From the NCBI GenBank assembly GCA_041390145.1, contig JAWKQM010000011.1, positions 62,001 through 126,000 of the forward strand: a stretch of DNA of 64,000 bases, written 5' to 3'. A model generated the notes under the pieces. That model made no database searches. It saw only the letters and a program-made list of their open reading frames with translations, and was not told the origin of the DNA. Made by a program: the position numbers and the translations under genes. The DNA is from Gemmatimonadales bacterium (GTDB lineage: Bacteria; Gemmatimonadota; Gemmatimonadetes; Gemmatimonadales; GWC2-71-9). Below, one piece after another: positions 44,161 through 53,853 of this stretch (positions within the stretch are counted from its first letter, which is position 1; the number at the start of each line of letters is the position of its first letter).

Positions 44161-46152
44161 TTGAAGTCTTTCAACCTGGCCCCGGCAATGTTCGGAGCCC
44201 TCGGCCTGTTGCTGCTGGCTGCCCCGCCGGCCGAGGCCCAGTATCCCCGGGCCCGTCCCGGGCAGTTTGAGGTCCGTGGGCTCGATTTCCGCGCCGGCGG
44301 CGCCTGGCGCAAGCAGACGGCCAGCATCCGGGCCGCGCGCCAGCAGCTGATCGCCGCTGGGAACATGGCGCTCCTGAACTCCGCGATGCCTGGCCGGTCG
44401 GCCACGGTGGTCACCGGCAGCTTCAAGGTTCCGGTGGTCCCGATCCGGTTCTCCAATACCGATACCACCACGCTCTTTGCGACGACGGAGTACCAGGACC
44501 TGTTCTTCTCGCCGGCACCGGTCGGCCGTCCCTATAGCGTCAAGACCTACTACGAGCAACTCTCCAACGGCAACATCACGATGTCGGGGCGGGTATTCCC
44601 ATGGACGCGAGCTGACTCCAGCGCCGCGTACTACGAGAACAACTGCAACGGCGTCGGGGTGAACAATCCCTGTTCCGACGGCGGCGTCCGGTTCGGCACC
44701 ATGCTGCTTGGCGCGCTTGCCAAGGTGTCCAGCGGCGCCGATTCGCTCACCGTCTGGAGCGACTACGACAACGACGGTCCCGACGGCATCCCCAACTCGG
44801 GCGACGACGACGGATACGTGGACTTCGTCACATTCCTGCAGCCGGAAATCGACGGCGCCTGCGGCACGGTACACATCTGGGCGCACCGCTTTGTGATCGA
44901 AGGGTGGAACGGCGGGTCGCCCTACGTGACCAAGACGCCCAGCGCGAGCGGCGGTTTCATCAAGGTCTCCGATTACACCATGCAGAGCGGCCAGGGTGGC
45001 AACGGCGCCTGCACGCCCGGGGAGATCATGCCGATCGGCACCGTGGCGCACGAGACTGGCCATGCCTTCGGCCTGCCCGACCTCTACGACACGCAGGGCG
45101 GCACCCAGGGCATCGGCGAATTCGGCCTGATGGGCTCCGGCAACTATGCCCGTGCCTACAGCCCCTCGCGCATGGAGGGGTGGTCACTGCTTGAGCTCGG
45201 CTGGGTCAAGGCGGACACCCTGTCCACCTCCGGCACCATCACCCTGGATCCGGTCGCCACCTCGGACACCGTCCGTATCCTGCCGACCCAGACCGTGGGC
45301 GAGTACTTCATCCTGGAAAACCGGGCGGCCGTCGAGAGCGATTCGGCGCAGATGAATCCGGCTTACTCCCGGGCCAAGTCGCCGGGACTCTACGTCTGGC
45401 ACATCGACCAGAGCCGGATCGACGCCGGCGCGTTTAACAACACGATCAACACCGGAGCCATCCAGGGGGTGGCGCTCCTGCAGGCCGACGGGCTGAACGA
45501 CCTCCTCAACGGGGTCAACCGCGGCGACCGCGGCGATGCCTACCCCGGATCGACCAGCAAGACCGCCATCGACGGGACGACCTTTCCGGGGCTCCGGACC
45601 AACGCCGGCAAGGTGGTGGCGGGGCGGATCGACTCGATCCGCATCGGTGGCGGGCAGGCCGTGCTCTTCCGGTTCCGCTATGAGAAGCTCCTGCAGGTGA
45701 CCAAGTTCGGCACCGGCACCGGGAACATTCTCTCCACCGAGCCCGGCAGCCTGGCCAACGGAGTGGGCGTCGCCCCGGGCACGGTCGTCACGCTGACCGC
45801 CGTTCCCACGCCGAATCACCGGTTCGTGGGCTGGACCGGCGACACGACCACCACCGATTCGGTGCTGAGCGTCACGATGGACCGCAACTGGTCGCTGAAG
45901 GCACAGTTCAGCTACACGGCGGTCTTCACGACGGAAGCGGCGGCCAACGACCTCCTTGGTTCCCCGACGCTCTCCGTCGCGCAGCGCACCCTCCTCGACC
46001 AGGACGGGAACAACAACGGCGTCTACGACCTCGGCGATTTCCTCCACTGGGTCACCATTTCCGGCCAGGGCGTCTCGCCCGCACTGCTGGCCAAGTTGCT
46101 TGCCGCGGCAGGCCCGACCACGGCGCAGACGCCGAAGGGAGTGACCCCATGA
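44161..46152 (+). CDS. Secreted M6 family (immune inhibitor A-like) metalloprotease with repeat and dockerin-like tail
   Basis: A 663-residue exported protease. TTG start with GGAG eight bases upstream, and a signal ending AEAQ. The catalytic zinc motif is HETGHAFGLPDLYD (His297, Glu298, His301), as in InhA/M6 enzymes. After the protease, at about 520-585, is an InlB/Flg_new-type repeat (GTVVTLTAVPTPNHRFVGW). The last 60 residues contain LDQDGNNNGVYDLGDFLHWV, a calcium-loop segment like one half of a type I dockerin. The stop overlaps the next gene (ATGA), which may encode its partner. Confidence 0.88.
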   Translation: MKSFNLAPAMFGALGLLLLAAPPAEAQYPRARPGQFEVRGLDFRAGGAWRKQTASIRAARQQLIAAGNMALLNSAMPGRSATVVTGSFKVPVVPIRFSNTDTTTLFATTEYQDLFFSPAPVGRPYSVKTYYEQLSNGNITMSGRVFPWTRADSSAAYYENNCNGVGVNNPCSDGGVRFGTMLLGALAKVSSGADSLTVWSDYDNDGPDGIPNSGDDDGYVDFVTFLQPEIDGACGTVHIWAHRFVIEGWNGGSPYVTKTPSASGGFIKVSDYTMQSGQGGNGACTPGEIMPIGTVAHETGHAFGLPDLYDTQGGTQGIGEFGLMGSGNYARAYSPSRMEGWSLLELGWVKADTLSTSGTITLDPVATSDTVRILPTQTVGEYFILENRAAVESDSAQMNPAYSRAKSPGLYVWHIDQSRIDAGAFNNTINTGAIQGVALLQADGLNDLLNGVNRGDRGDAYPGSTSKTAIDGTTFPGLRTNAGKVVAGRIDSIRIGGGQAVLFRFRYEKLLQVTKFGTGTGNILSTEPGSLANGVGVAPGTVVTLTAVPTPNHRFVGWTGDTTTTDSVLSVTMDRNWSLKAQFSYTAVFTTEAAANDLLGSPTLSVAQRTLLDQDGNNNGVYDLGDFLHWVTISGQGVSPALLAKLLAAAGPTTAQTPKGVTP

Positions 46153-46553
46153 ACTCGACCCTGATCCGGGGAACCGCCCTCCTGGCCGTTCTCGTCGCCA
46201 CCGCCGGTTGCGGCGGCAGCAGCGACAACACGCCGACCGGTCCGGTGGCCGGTCCCCTGCGGGTGGTCCTCACCAGCCCCAACACCGACGACGGCGCCGT
46301 GATGTTCCAGGTGACCGGCGTGGTGGACTCCGTCGTGGCACCGGCCGGGCTGACGCTCTTCCAGAGCGCGCCGGGTCCCAACGTCATCCGCGCCATCGTC
46401 ACCGGCGACCTGGGCTCGGGAAGCAACCTCCTGACGCTCTACGTCGCGGACGTGGGCAAGGCGTCGTCGATCACCACCCAGTTGCTGCAGGTGGCCGCCC
46501 GGGGCACCTACGCGCAGCGTACCGGCGCCTACAGCCTGCAGGTTCAGAAGTAG
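46149..46553 (+). CDS. Small lipoprotein, possible partner of the M6 protease
   Basis: A 134-residue exported protein: the signal ends at ATAGC (Cys21), followed by a short linker and a single beta-rich domain. The fold could be cohesin-like (LRVVLTSPNTDDGAVMFQVTG, then IRAIVTGDLGSGSNLLTLYVADVG), a resemblance judged by eye from strand pattern only. Its ATG overlaps the M6 protease stop, implying equal synthesis. A membrane-anchored receptor that holds the protease through its dockerin-like tail is a testable idea; otherwise function is unknown. Confidence 0.7.
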   Translation: MNSTLIRGTALLAVLVATAGCGGSSDNTPTGPVAGPLRVVLTSPNTDDGAVMFQVTGVVDSVVAPAGLTLFQSAPGPNVIRAIVTGDLGSGSNLLTLYVADVGKASSITTQLLQVAARGTYAQRTGAYSLQVQK

Positions 46554-46563
46554 CCCCACCCGC

Positions 46564-46594
46564 TTGACGCCGCCCGGGGGAGTGCCATTAGTTC
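46564..46594 (+). promoter_or_regulatory. Promoter of iorAB
   Basis: TTGACG (46564-46569), 19-bp spacer, TAGTTC (46589-46594). The start would be near 46601, about 19 nt before the iorA GTG. Confidence 0.45.
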
Positions 46595-46603
46595 AGGCAC
46601 TCC
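46579..46603. promoter_or_regulatory. 8-bp inverted repeat overlapping the iorAB -10 region
   Basis: GGAGTGCC-N9-GGCACTCC. Its place over the -10 box and start point suggests a repressor site. It could also be the terminator hairpin of the M6 operon, which ends 26 bases before it, though no T tract follows. Confidence 0.5.
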
Positions 46604-46619
46604 ATCCCGGGTCGGCACT

Positions 46620-47078
46620 GTGCAATACACCCTCCTCATCAACGGCACCTCCACCGACGTGGACGTCGATCCCGACACGCCCCTCCTCTGGGTGTTGCGG
46701 GACCATCTCAACCTGACCGGCACGAAGTTCGGGTGCGGGGTGGGGCAGTGCGGCGCCTGCACCGTGCACCTCGACGGCGAGGCCACCCGGTCCTGCCAGT
46801 GGATCGTCCGTGACGTCGGCGCGAGGAAAATCACGACCATCGAGGGACTCTCCGACGACGGGAGCCACCCGGTGCAGGTGGCGTGGATGCGGGAGCAGGT
46901 CCCGCAGTGCGGCTATTGCCAGGTCGGGCAGATCATGTCTGCCGCGGCGCTCCTGACCGCCACGCCACACCCCTCCGATACCGAGATTGACACCGCGATG
47001 GCGGGCAACATCTGTCGCTGCGGCACCTACGAACGGATCCGGCGGGCCATCCACCGGGCCGCGGGAGACGTCGCGTGA
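46620..47078 (+). CDS. Isoquinoline 1-oxidoreductase-type 2Fe-2S subunit
   Basis: A 152-residue iron-sulfur subunit of the xanthine oxidase family (IorA/CoxS type). The plant-ferredoxin-like cluster is [16 protein letters not shown] and the second cluster is QCGYCQVGQ with CRCGTYERI. It passes electrons from the molybdenum subunit IorB to an external acceptor. GTG start. Its stop overlaps the GTG of iorB (GTGA). The real substrate may be an aldehyde or N-heterocycle. Confidence 0.92.
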   Translation: MQYTLLINGTSTDVDVDPDTPLLWVLRDHLNLTGTKFGCGVGQCGACTVHLDGEATRSCQWIVRDVGARKITTIEGLSDDGSHPVQVAWMREQVPQCGYCQVGQIMSAAALLTATPHPSDTEIDTAMAGNICRCGTYERIRRAIHRAAGDVA

Positions 47079-49279
47079 GCGCCCGGGGCGGTGTTTCCCG
47101 GCGCGACTTCGTGAAGGCGGCCGCGGTCGCCGGGACCGGACTGACCCTCGCCGTGTATTTCCAGGGCTGCGGCAACGGCGCACCTCCGGTACCCGACGGG
47201 GTGTTCGCGCCTGACGCCTTTCTCCGCCTCTCCCCCGACGGTTCGGTGACGGTGGTGATCGGCCGCTCGGAAATGGGTCAGGGCCCCACGACCGGGCTGG
47301 CGATGATCCTCGCGGAAGAACTCGACTGCGACTGGAGTCGCGTCGGGTTTGTGCAGGGCCCCGCAGCCAAGGCGTACTACAACCCGGCCCTGCAGGCGCA
47401 GGTGACCGGTGGAAGCACCAGCATCCGGACGGGATGGCTCCCGATGCGGGAAGCAGGCGCCACGGCGCGCGCGATGCTGGTGGCGGCCGCGGCGGGGCGG
47501 TGGGGTGTCCCGGCCGCGTCGTGCAGCACCGCCGAGGGGTGGGTCCGCAACGATGTCACGGGAGAGGAACTGGCATACGGCGCGCTGGTCGCGGACGCGA
47601 GCGCGTTGTCGGTGCCGAAAGGCGTGCCGCTCAAGGACCCCATGGACTTCCGGATTATCGGTACCTCGCGGGACCGGCTCGACAATGCCGGCAAGGTGCG
47701 CGGGGTGGCGACCTTCGGCATTGACGTACGGCTGCCCGGCATGGCCTACGCGAGCGTCGAGCGGTGTCCGGTCTTTGGCGGTCAGGTGGGGAGCGTGGCA
47801 GGGGAGGCGAAGGCATTGGCCGTCCCCGGTGTGGTCAAGGTGGTGCGGCTGGAGGACCGGGTTGCCGTGGTGGCCGAGCACTACTGGCAGGCGGTGAAGG
47901 GGCGGCGGGCGCTCGATATCACCTGGGTCGAGGGGGCGGGCGCGGCGCTCTCGTCTGCCGGCCTGGCGGAGCAGCTGCAGGCGCTGCTGGCCTCCGACAA
48001 GGCACGCGAGGCCCGCAAGGTGGGTGACGCCGTTGGCGTCCTCGCCGCGAGCACGCCGACGATCGAGGCGTCCTATGACGCGCCCTACCTGGCGCATGCG
48101 ACAATGGAGCCGCAGAACTGCACCGCGTGGGTGCACGACGGTGCGGTGGAGGTCTGGGCGCCGACCCAGTTCCAGATGGGTCCGGGGTTCCTCAACCACG
48201 GCGGCGCACGTGGCGTGGCGGCGGATGCCGCCGGGGTGTCTGCCGACGACGTCACCATCCACACGACCTTTCTTGGCGGCGGATTCGGGCGTCGGCTCGA
48301 AGTGGACTATGTGACCGAAGCGGTGCGGGTCGCGAAGGAGCTCGACCGGCCGGTCCAGGTCATCTGGAGTCGGGAGGACGACACCCAGCACGACTACTAC
48401 CGCCCGATGACCGCGCACGCCCTCTCGGCGGTGCTCGGGGAAGACGGGATGCCGCTGGCCTGGCGTCAGCGGATCGCCTGCCAGTCGATCATCCGACACT
48501 GGCTGCCGGGGTGGATGCCGGACTTTGCCATGAGCCTCGCCGGGGCCCTCGAGCACGGCGTCGATCCGTCGGCGGTCGAAGGGTCGGCCGACCTCCCCTA
48601 TGCGGTGCCGAACCTGCTGGTGGACTGGCGGGAATTGACGGTCCCGGTGCCGGTCGGCTTCTGGCGCTCGGTGGGGCACTCGCAGAACTCGTTCGTGACC
48701 GAGAGCTTCATCGACGAACTCGCGGCGGCGGCGGGGCAGGACCCGGTCTCCTACCGGCGGGCGCTGCTGAAGGACGAGCCGCGGATGCGGGCGGTGCTCG
48801 AGCTGGCGGCCACGGAGGCGGGGTGGGGGACCCCCGTGCCCGAGGGGCGCGCGCGCGGCGTGGCCATCGTCCGTTCGTTCGGGAGCATCGTGGCGGAGGT
48901 GGCGGAAGTGTCTATCACGCCCGCCGGGGTCATTCAGGTGCATCGGGTGACCTGCGCGGTGGATTGTGGCACGCCGGTCAATCCCGGGTTGATCAAGGCC
49001 CAGATGCAGGGTGGAATCGTGTTCGGTCTGACCGCGGCGCTGCACGGCGAGATCACCATCGACAAGGGGCGGGTGCAGCAGAACAATTTCTACGACTACG
49101 AGATGGTGCGGATGCCGGCGGCACCGGTGGTGGACGTGCGCATCGTGCCGAGTACGGAGCCGCCGGGCGGTGTCGGGGAGCCAGGCGTGCCGCCGATCGC
49201 GCCGGCGGTGGCCAATGCGGTGTTCGCACTCACGGGGCAGCGGTTGCGGCGGCTGCCGCTGAGACTCCGCACCTCCTGA
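47075..49279 (+). CDS. Isoquinoline 1-oxidoreductase-type molybdopterin subunit
   Basis: A 734-residue molybdopterin-binding subunit with an N-terminal Tat signal ([15 protein letters not shown]), so the folded complex is exported. [37 protein letters not shown], and the C-terminal [18 protein letters not shown] with the catalytic Glu are conserved in the aldehyde/isoquinoline dehydrogenase family. GTG start overlapping iorA. Needs molybdenum cofactor; the ModBC-like genes are about 22 kb away. The electron acceptor, often a cytochrome c, is not encoded here. Confidence 0.92.
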   Translation: MSARGGVSRRDFVKAAAVAGTGLTLAVYFQGCGNGAPPVPDGVFAPDAFLRLSPDGSVTVVIGRSEMGQGPTTGLAMILAEELDCDWSRVGFVQGPAAKAYYNPALQAQVTGGSTSIRTGWLPMREAGATARAMLVAAAAGRWGVPAASCSTAEGWVRNDVTGEELAYGALVADASALSVPKGVPLKDPMDFRIIGTSRDRLDNAGKVRGVATFGIDVRLPGMAYASVERCPVFGGQVGSVAGEAKALAVPGVVKVVRLEDRVAVVAEHYWQAVKGRRALDITWVEGAGAALSSAGLAEQLQALLASDKAREARKVGDAVGVLAASTPTIEASYDAPYLAHATMEPQNCTAWVHDGAVEVWAPTQFQMGPGFLNHGGARGVAADAAGVSADDVTIHTTFLGGGFGRRLEVDYVTEAVRVAKELDRPVQVIWSREDDTQHDYYRPMTAHALSAVLGEDGMPLAWRQRIACQSIIRHWLPGWMPDFAMSLAGALEHGVDPSAVEGSADLPYAVPNLLVDWRELTVPVPVGFWRSVGHSQNSFVTESFIDELAAAAGQDPVSYRRALLKDEPRMRAVLELAATEAGWGTPVPEGRARGVAIVRSFGSIVAEVAEVSITPAGVIQVHRVTCAVDCGTPVNPGLIKAQMQGGIVFGLTAALHGEITIDKGRVQQNNFYDYEMVRMPAAPVVDVRIVPSTEPPGGVGEPGVPPIAPAVANAVFALTGQRLRRLPLRLRTS

Positions 49280-49306
49280 CCCCCTCCCCGGCAAGCGGAG
49301 AGGGGG
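49280..49306 (+). terminator. Imperfect hairpin after iorB
   Basis: CCCCCTC and GAGAGGGGG flank a CG-rich loop directly after the stop. It resembles a transcription terminator or short dispersed palindrome; no T tract. Confidence 0.4.
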
Positions 49307-49385
49307 ACCGTCCGCTTCCCCCCCGGTCCTTCCTGTTAGGTTCCGAGGGTAGCCTTTCCCCCGACGTACCCTTCCAGGAGGCACC

Positions 49386-49601
49386 ATGAGCGACATCGTA
49401 AAGGTGATTGAAGTGATTGCCCAGTCCGACAAGTCCTTTGACGATGCGGCCAAGACCGCGGTGCGCGAAGCGGCCAAGACCGTCACCGGGCTGAAGTCGA
49501 TCTGGATCGACAATTTCAGCGCCGAAATTGAGGGCGACAAGATCACCCACTATCGGGTGAACGCGAAGATTTCATTCGTCCTGAAGTCGGCGGGCAAGTA
49601 G
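49386..49601 (+). CDS. Dodecin family protein
   Basis: A 71-residue protein of the dodecin fold (MSDIVKVIEVIAQSDKSFDDA through W43-type IWIDNFSAEI to FVLKSAGK). Dodecins form hollow dodecamers that store flavin, or CoA in some bacteria. The conserved Trp that stacks on flavin is present in SIWIDNF. AGGAGG lies five bases before the ATG. It is one base from the flavin reductase gene, which makes flavin storage the natural reading. Possible -7 element TAGGTTCC at 49337. Confidence 0.93.
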   Translation: MSDIVKVIEVIAQSDKSFDDAAKTAVREAAKTVTGLKSIWIDNFSAEIEGDKITHYRVNAKISFVLKSAGK

Positions 49602-49602
49602 C

Positions 49603-50178
49603 GTGGAAGTACGGACGTTCAAGGTGGGATACATCATCGGCAGCCTGGCGGGCAAGTCGATCAACCGCGTGCTCGCCAGGGCGCTGGTACGCCTCGCTCC
49701 ACCGGCGCTCGAGATGTTTGAGATCCCCATTCGGGACCTGCCGCTCTACAGCTACGACTACGACGCGGACTATCCCCCGGCGGGCACCGCCCTGAAGGCA
49801 TCCATCGACAGGGCGGACGCCGTCCTGCTGGTGACCCCGGAATACAACCGGTCGGTCCCCGGCTGCCTGAAGAATGCCATCGACTGGGCGAGCCGGCCGA
49901 GGGGCAAGAACTCCTTTGCACGCAAACCTTCGGCGACCATCGGCGCGTCGTCGGGGGCCATCGGCACCGCCATTGCGCAGCAGCACCTGCGCGGAGTGCT
50001 CGCGCACCTCAACTCACCGCAGATGAACTCTCCCGAGGCGTACATCCAGATGACCCCGGGCCTCATCACGGAGGACGGTCAGGTCACACGGGAGTCGACG
50101 GAACAATTCCTCGCGAAGTTCATGTCTGAATTCCACCAGTTCATCGCGCGGGAGACGTTCGTGATGCAGAACGAGTAG
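49603..50178 (+). CDS. NADPH-dependent FMN reductase family protein
   Basis: A 191-residue flavodoxin-fold enzyme. IGSLAGKSINRVLA is the FMN-phosphate loop, and TPEYNRSVPGCLKNAIDWASRP is the family signature. It reduces FMN or quinones with NAD(P)H. The GTG start lies one base after the dodecin stop, so they form a unit: a flavin store next to a flavin reductase. Converges on the azoreductase gene. Confidence 0.92.
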   Translation: MEVRTFKVGYIIGSLAGKSINRVLARALVRLAPPALEMFEIPIRDLPLYSYDYDADYPPAGTALKASIDRADAVLLVTPEYNRSVPGCLKNAIDWASRPRGKNSFARKPSATIGASSGAIGTAIAQQHLRGVLAHLNSPQMNSPEAYIQMTPGLITEDGQVTRESTEQFLAKFMSEFHQFIARETFVMQNE

Positions 50179-50205
50179 AGAAGGCGCCTCGCACCTTCGG
50201 CTCCG

Positions 50206-50230
50206 TTGCCCCGCTGCCCCGCTGCCTTCA
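50206..50230. repeat. G-rich octamer repeat after the azoreductase gene
   Basis: Units of GGGGCAGC/AGGCAGC on the coding strand begin directly after the azoreductase stop (50228-50230). Closely related runs follow dinB (22321-22355) and the PAP2 gene (39744-39760). Confidence 0.6.
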
Positions 50231-50857
50231 GGCGGTCACCAGCCCCAAGCCCATCGCGGTCGCGGCCTTCGTGCTCGCTTCCATCCGGGTGTCTGCGCCC
50301 GGCAGCATCATCCCTTCCGCCGCTACCACCGATAGATCCTCGATCCCCATGAATCCGAGCAGGGTGCGGAGGTGGGGCTCGAGATGGTTGTACTGCGCCT
50401 TCCCCGACTCAGGGCTGTAGTCGAACCCTCGGGTAATGACGGCATATGCCGGCCGCCCGCCGAGGAGGCCCGTGGCACCTGATTCGCCGAGGGAGAACGT
50501 CCAGCCGGGCCGGATGATGAGGTCGAAGTAGTGCTTGAGCTGGTAGGGGAGGCCAAAGTTCCACATCGGGGTGACGAAGAGGTACGCGTCGGCCGCGATG
50601 AACTGGGTCACCAGGCGGTCAAGGGCGCGGCGGCGCTGGGCCAGGAGTTCTCCTGAGAACGATGAGGGACGGTCAAAGAGGACCGATATCATCGGTGCGT
50701 CGAGGGGCGGGAGTTCGATCTGGGTGAGGTCGATGGTTTCGACCACGCCCGTCGGGTTCACGGTTTCCCAGCCCTGGAGAAACGCGTCCGCGAGGTGCCG
50801 GGTCTGTGAATTTCCGTTCTGATGGGGGGTGGCAATGATCTGGAGCAGCGTGGACAC
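50228..50857 (-). CDS. FMN-dependent NADH:quinone oxidoreductase/azoreductase
   Basis: A 209-residue flavodoxin-fold enzyme of the AzoR/NQO type. The FMN contacts TPMWNFGLPYQLKHYFDLIIRPGWTF and the GGRPAYAVITRG loop are typical. It transfers two electrons to quinones or azo compounds, protecting against redox cycling. GTG start with AGGAGG ten bases upstream. It converges on the other flavin reductase and is followed by a G-rich repeat. Confidence 0.9.
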   Translation of the reverse strand: MSTLLQIIATPHQNGNSQTRHLADAFLQGWETVNPTGVVETIDLTQIELPPLDAPMISVLFDRPSSFSGELLAQRRRALDRLVTQFIAADAYLFVTPMWNFGLPYQLKHYFDLIIRPGWTFSLGESGATGLLGGRPAYAVITRGFDYSPESGKAQYNHLEPHLRTLLGFMGIEDLSVVAAEGMMLPGADTRMEASTKAATAMGLGLVTA

Positions 50858-51223
50858 TCAGGCCTCCTGGTGGTCGATGGTGCAGCCATCAGGGAAGCCG
50901 CACCGTTGCCCCTATGCTATGGCCGGGGCGCTGAACCCCTCGTGACATGCAGGTGAAGGGTGGTTCATATGCAACCATTGCCCGTACCCGCCGGTCTATA
51001 GCCACATGTCGGCGTTCAATCGATCGTCCGTGCCCGCGAGCGGGACGTCAATTCCCAATATCGGACACTTGGGGTCCTCTGACGACGTGGTGAGGGGGCC
51101 TATGCCCTTTTGCTGCAATGCTTTCGCGCGCTGCAGGTCGTGGTCTTCGTCGGCACGGTTCTTTCCCACGTGGGCCCCCACGCCCACGCGGCGCGCCTTG
51201 TGACTCCCACCGAAGGCCTCGAC
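50858..51223. other. 366-bp intergenic region upstream of the permease locus
   Basis: No coding gene is supported here; the frame of the first permease can be extended to 51110, but without a family match. It holds the motif at 51052-51067 and the start of the 46-bp repeat (51188). The stretch 50858-51000 shows only ordinary sequence with the azoreductase ribosome-binding site. Confidence 0.6.
51052..51067 (+). promoter_or_regulatory. Shared 16-bp motif, copy 1
   Basis: TTCCCAATATCGGACA. Copies 2 (53675-53690) and 3 (56294-56309) precede the second permease and the adaptor gene. Consensus TCCCrAnAnCGGACA, a partial inverted repeat of TGTCCG. Confidence 0.5.
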
Positions 51224-51233
51224 ATGCGACAGA
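51188..51233 (+). repeat. 46-bp direct repeat, copy A, spanning the start of permease 1
   Basis: Identical to 53808-53853 and includes the ATG and first three codons (MRQ). Similarity fades upstream over another 35-40 bp. It marks a segmental duplication of a permease with its leader. Confidence 0.9.
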
Positions 51234-53629
51234 GTCTCACTGACTGGATGGGCGACCTGCGGCACGCGATGCGGGCGCTGCAACGTTCTCCCGGCTTCTC
51301 GCTCATGGTGGTGCTCTGTCTCGGACTCGGCATCGGCGCCAACGGCGCCATCTTCAGCGTCGTCAACTCCGTCCTGCTCCGCCCGCTGCCCTTTCCCGAG
51401 CCCGATCGCCTGGTCAATGCCTACGAAACGTTCTACTACGACGGCGGGGACGGGTACGGCGGCGTCTCGTATCCCAATTATCGCGACTGGGTAGAGCAGA
51501 ACCGCACACTCCAGTCGCTTGCTGCCTCGTCCCGGGCCAGTGTCGTCCTGCAGGGCACCGAGTCCACCGAGCGACTGGTGGCGAACCGGGTGACCGCCAA
51601 CTACTTCGCGACGCTGGGCCTGCCGCCGATCATCGGGCGCGATTTTGCGCCCGGGGACGAGCTGGCCGGCGCCTCCGGCGTGGTGTTGCTCAGCGAGCGA
51701 TTCTGGCGCAGCCGGTTCGGTGGCGACCCCGCCGTGGTCGGAGCGTCGCTCCGAATCGATGGGCAACAGCGCACCGTCATCGGAATCATCCCGGCATCGG
51801 CCAGCACCTCCACCCAGCTCTGGACGCCCCTGGTGCTTGCTCCGGAGCGGGCCGAAGCTCGAGACAGCCACTTCCTTCAAGTCATCGGGCGGCTGAAGCC
51901 GGGGGTCACGCTGGAAGCCGCCGATGCTGACCTGAAGTCCGTCGCCGCCCGGATTCGTGGGGAGCACCCTGAAGTCGATCCGAGCCGCAGTGCACGACTG
52001 CGGTCGGTGCAGGAGGATACGGTCGGCAACGTGCGCGCGACGCTGCTGGTCTTGCTGGGCGCGGTCGCCCTCGTCCTGCTCATCGCCTGCGCCAACGTCG
52101 CCAACCTGCTGTTGGCCCGCGCCGGCTCCCGTCGCCACGAGATGGCGGTGCGCCTGGCCCTTGGCGCGAGTCGGGCCCGCCTCATTCGCTACCTGCTGAC
52201 CGAGAGCCTCCTCTTCGCGCTCGGCGGTGCCGTTGCCGGCGCCGGCATGTCGTGGCTGGCGCTCCGCACCCTCGCGCCGCTCGTGTCGGGGATGCTCCCC
52301 CGGCCCAGTGACCTCCAGATGGACGGGTGGGTGTTCCTCTACCTGCTGGGCGTCGCGGTCGTCTGTGCGGTGCTCTTCGGGCTCGCGCCGGCTCTCACGA
52401 CCACCGGGAAGAGCCTGCAGGGGGGCATCACCAGCGCGGGCGCGCGTGGCAGCAGTGCGGGCCACAGCAGGCTTCGGCGTGCGCTGGTGGTCTCGGAGGT
52501 CGCGCTGTCCATGATGTTGCTGACCGGTGCCGGCCTCATGGTTCGCGGCATGCTCATCCTGCAATCGGAAAAGCCGGGATTCGCGACCGAGAATGTCCTG
52601 ACGGCCCACCTGGCGATTCCCGATGCCACGACCGCCGGTTCATCCAACTTCATTCTGCCCTTCCTCGAAAAGGTCCGGTCGATCCCTGGCGTCAGGGATG
52701 CGGGGCTGATCTCCCACCTCCCGATGCAGGCCTGGGGATCGAGCAGCAATTTCACCGTCGTTGGCCACGCGGCGCCGGAGCGCGGGAAGGAGCCGCTGAC
52801 AGAGTACCGGCTGACGAGCCCCGGGTTGCTTGAGGCGATGGATATCCCACTGGTGAGCGGGCGCGACTTTACGGCGCGCGATGTCCTCGACACGTCCCGT
52901 GTGCTGCTCGTTAACGAGACGCTCGCCCGGCAGCAGTTTCCCGACGAGGATCCGGTTGGTCGCCAACTCAACTTCGGCGAGGGCGAGGTGTACACGATTC
53001 TCGGCGTGGTAGGTGACACGCGGCAGCGGGGCCTCGACCGCGCGCCGTTGCCCGAGGTCCACTTCCCGATCCGCGCGGATGATGGCGGTCGCGAGATGAC
53101 GCTCGTGGTACGGACCACCGTGCCGCCCTCCACTGTGACTCCGGCCGTCCGCCAGGCGCTCCGCGAGGTGGATGCCAGCCAGCCGCTCTACCAAATCATG
53201 ACAATGGGAGAGGTCCTCGATCGCTCGCTCGGTTCGCGCGAACTCAACCTGTGGCTCTTCGGCGCGTTCGCGCTCGTAGCCCTTGTGCTCTCGGCGGCCG
53301 GGCTCTACGGCGTCATTGCCTACCTGGTGAGTCAGCGAACCCGGGAACTGGGCATCCGGATGGCGCTCGGAGCACAACATGTCGACGTGATCCTGCTCGT
53401 TCTCCGGCAGGGCGGGGCGCTCGTGCTCCTCGGACTCCTGCTCGGACTTGGGGCGCGGTCTACTTCACCCGCTTTCTCGCCGCGATGCTCTACGGCGTAA
53501 GCGCACGTGATCCCGTCACACTGGTGACGGCCACGCTTTGTGCTCGGGGGCGTGGCGATGCTGGCGACCCTTGTCCCCGCGCGTCGGGCCTCCAAGGTGG
53601 ACCCGGTGCTTGCGATGCGAGCCGATTGA
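51224..53629 (+). pseudogene. MacB/ADOP-type ABC permease 1, frameshifted near the 3' end
   Basis: About 800 residues: an N-terminal [18 protein letters not shown] segment, FtsX/MacB permease core, then the second FtsX domain ending in PARRASKVDPV. The first 744 codons are intact. A 1-nt deletion after 53454 breaks the last helix (the shifted frame stops at 53500), and a 1-nt insertion in CTTTG near 53537 restores a third frame ending ATLVPARRASKVDPVLAMRAD at 53629. Without the indels it would match its siblings. Either a recent pseudogene or a sequencing error. ADOP permeases work with an ATPase encoded separately. Confidence 0.75.
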
Positions 53630-53674
53630 GCGCGGCGTCATCGACGCGGCCCCTGACCGCTCGCGGGACACACA

Positions 53675-53690
53675 ATCCCGATAGCGGACA
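53675..53690 (+). promoter_or_regulatory. Shared 16-bp motif, copy 2
   Basis: ATCCCGATAGCGGACA, 154 bp before the start of permease 2. The rest of 53630-53843 (214 bp) resembles the leader of permease 1. Confidence 0.5.
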
Positions 53691-53807
53691 GTCGCGGTGA
53701 GCGGGACGTCTGGCCGTCGCTGGAAACGGTTGTCCCGCATCGTCTTCCGAGATGGCTCAGAGCCGAGGGCTCGGCACGCTTCTTCCCAACGTCGGCCCCA
53801 CGCCCGT

Positions 53808-53853
53808 GCGGCGCGCCTTGTGACTCCCACCGAAGGCCTCGACATGCGACAGA
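53808..53853 (+). repeat. 46-bp direct repeat, copy B, spanning the start of permease 2
   Basis: Identical to 51188-51233, including the ATG at 53844. Confidence 0.9.

Noticed and set aside
47075..49279. Aerobic CO dehydrogenase large subunit
   Set aside because: It has a Tat signal, no CoxL active-site signature, and lacks the FAD subunit gene; the Ior type fits better.
53454..53540. Programmed frameshift in permease 1
   Set aside because: Two opposite indels without a slippery heptamer, and five more in the adjacent gene; error or decay is simpler.
51188..53853. 46-bp repeats as insertion-sequence ends or att sites
   Set aside because: They are direct, contain start codons and flank a paralogous gene with no transposase or integrase.
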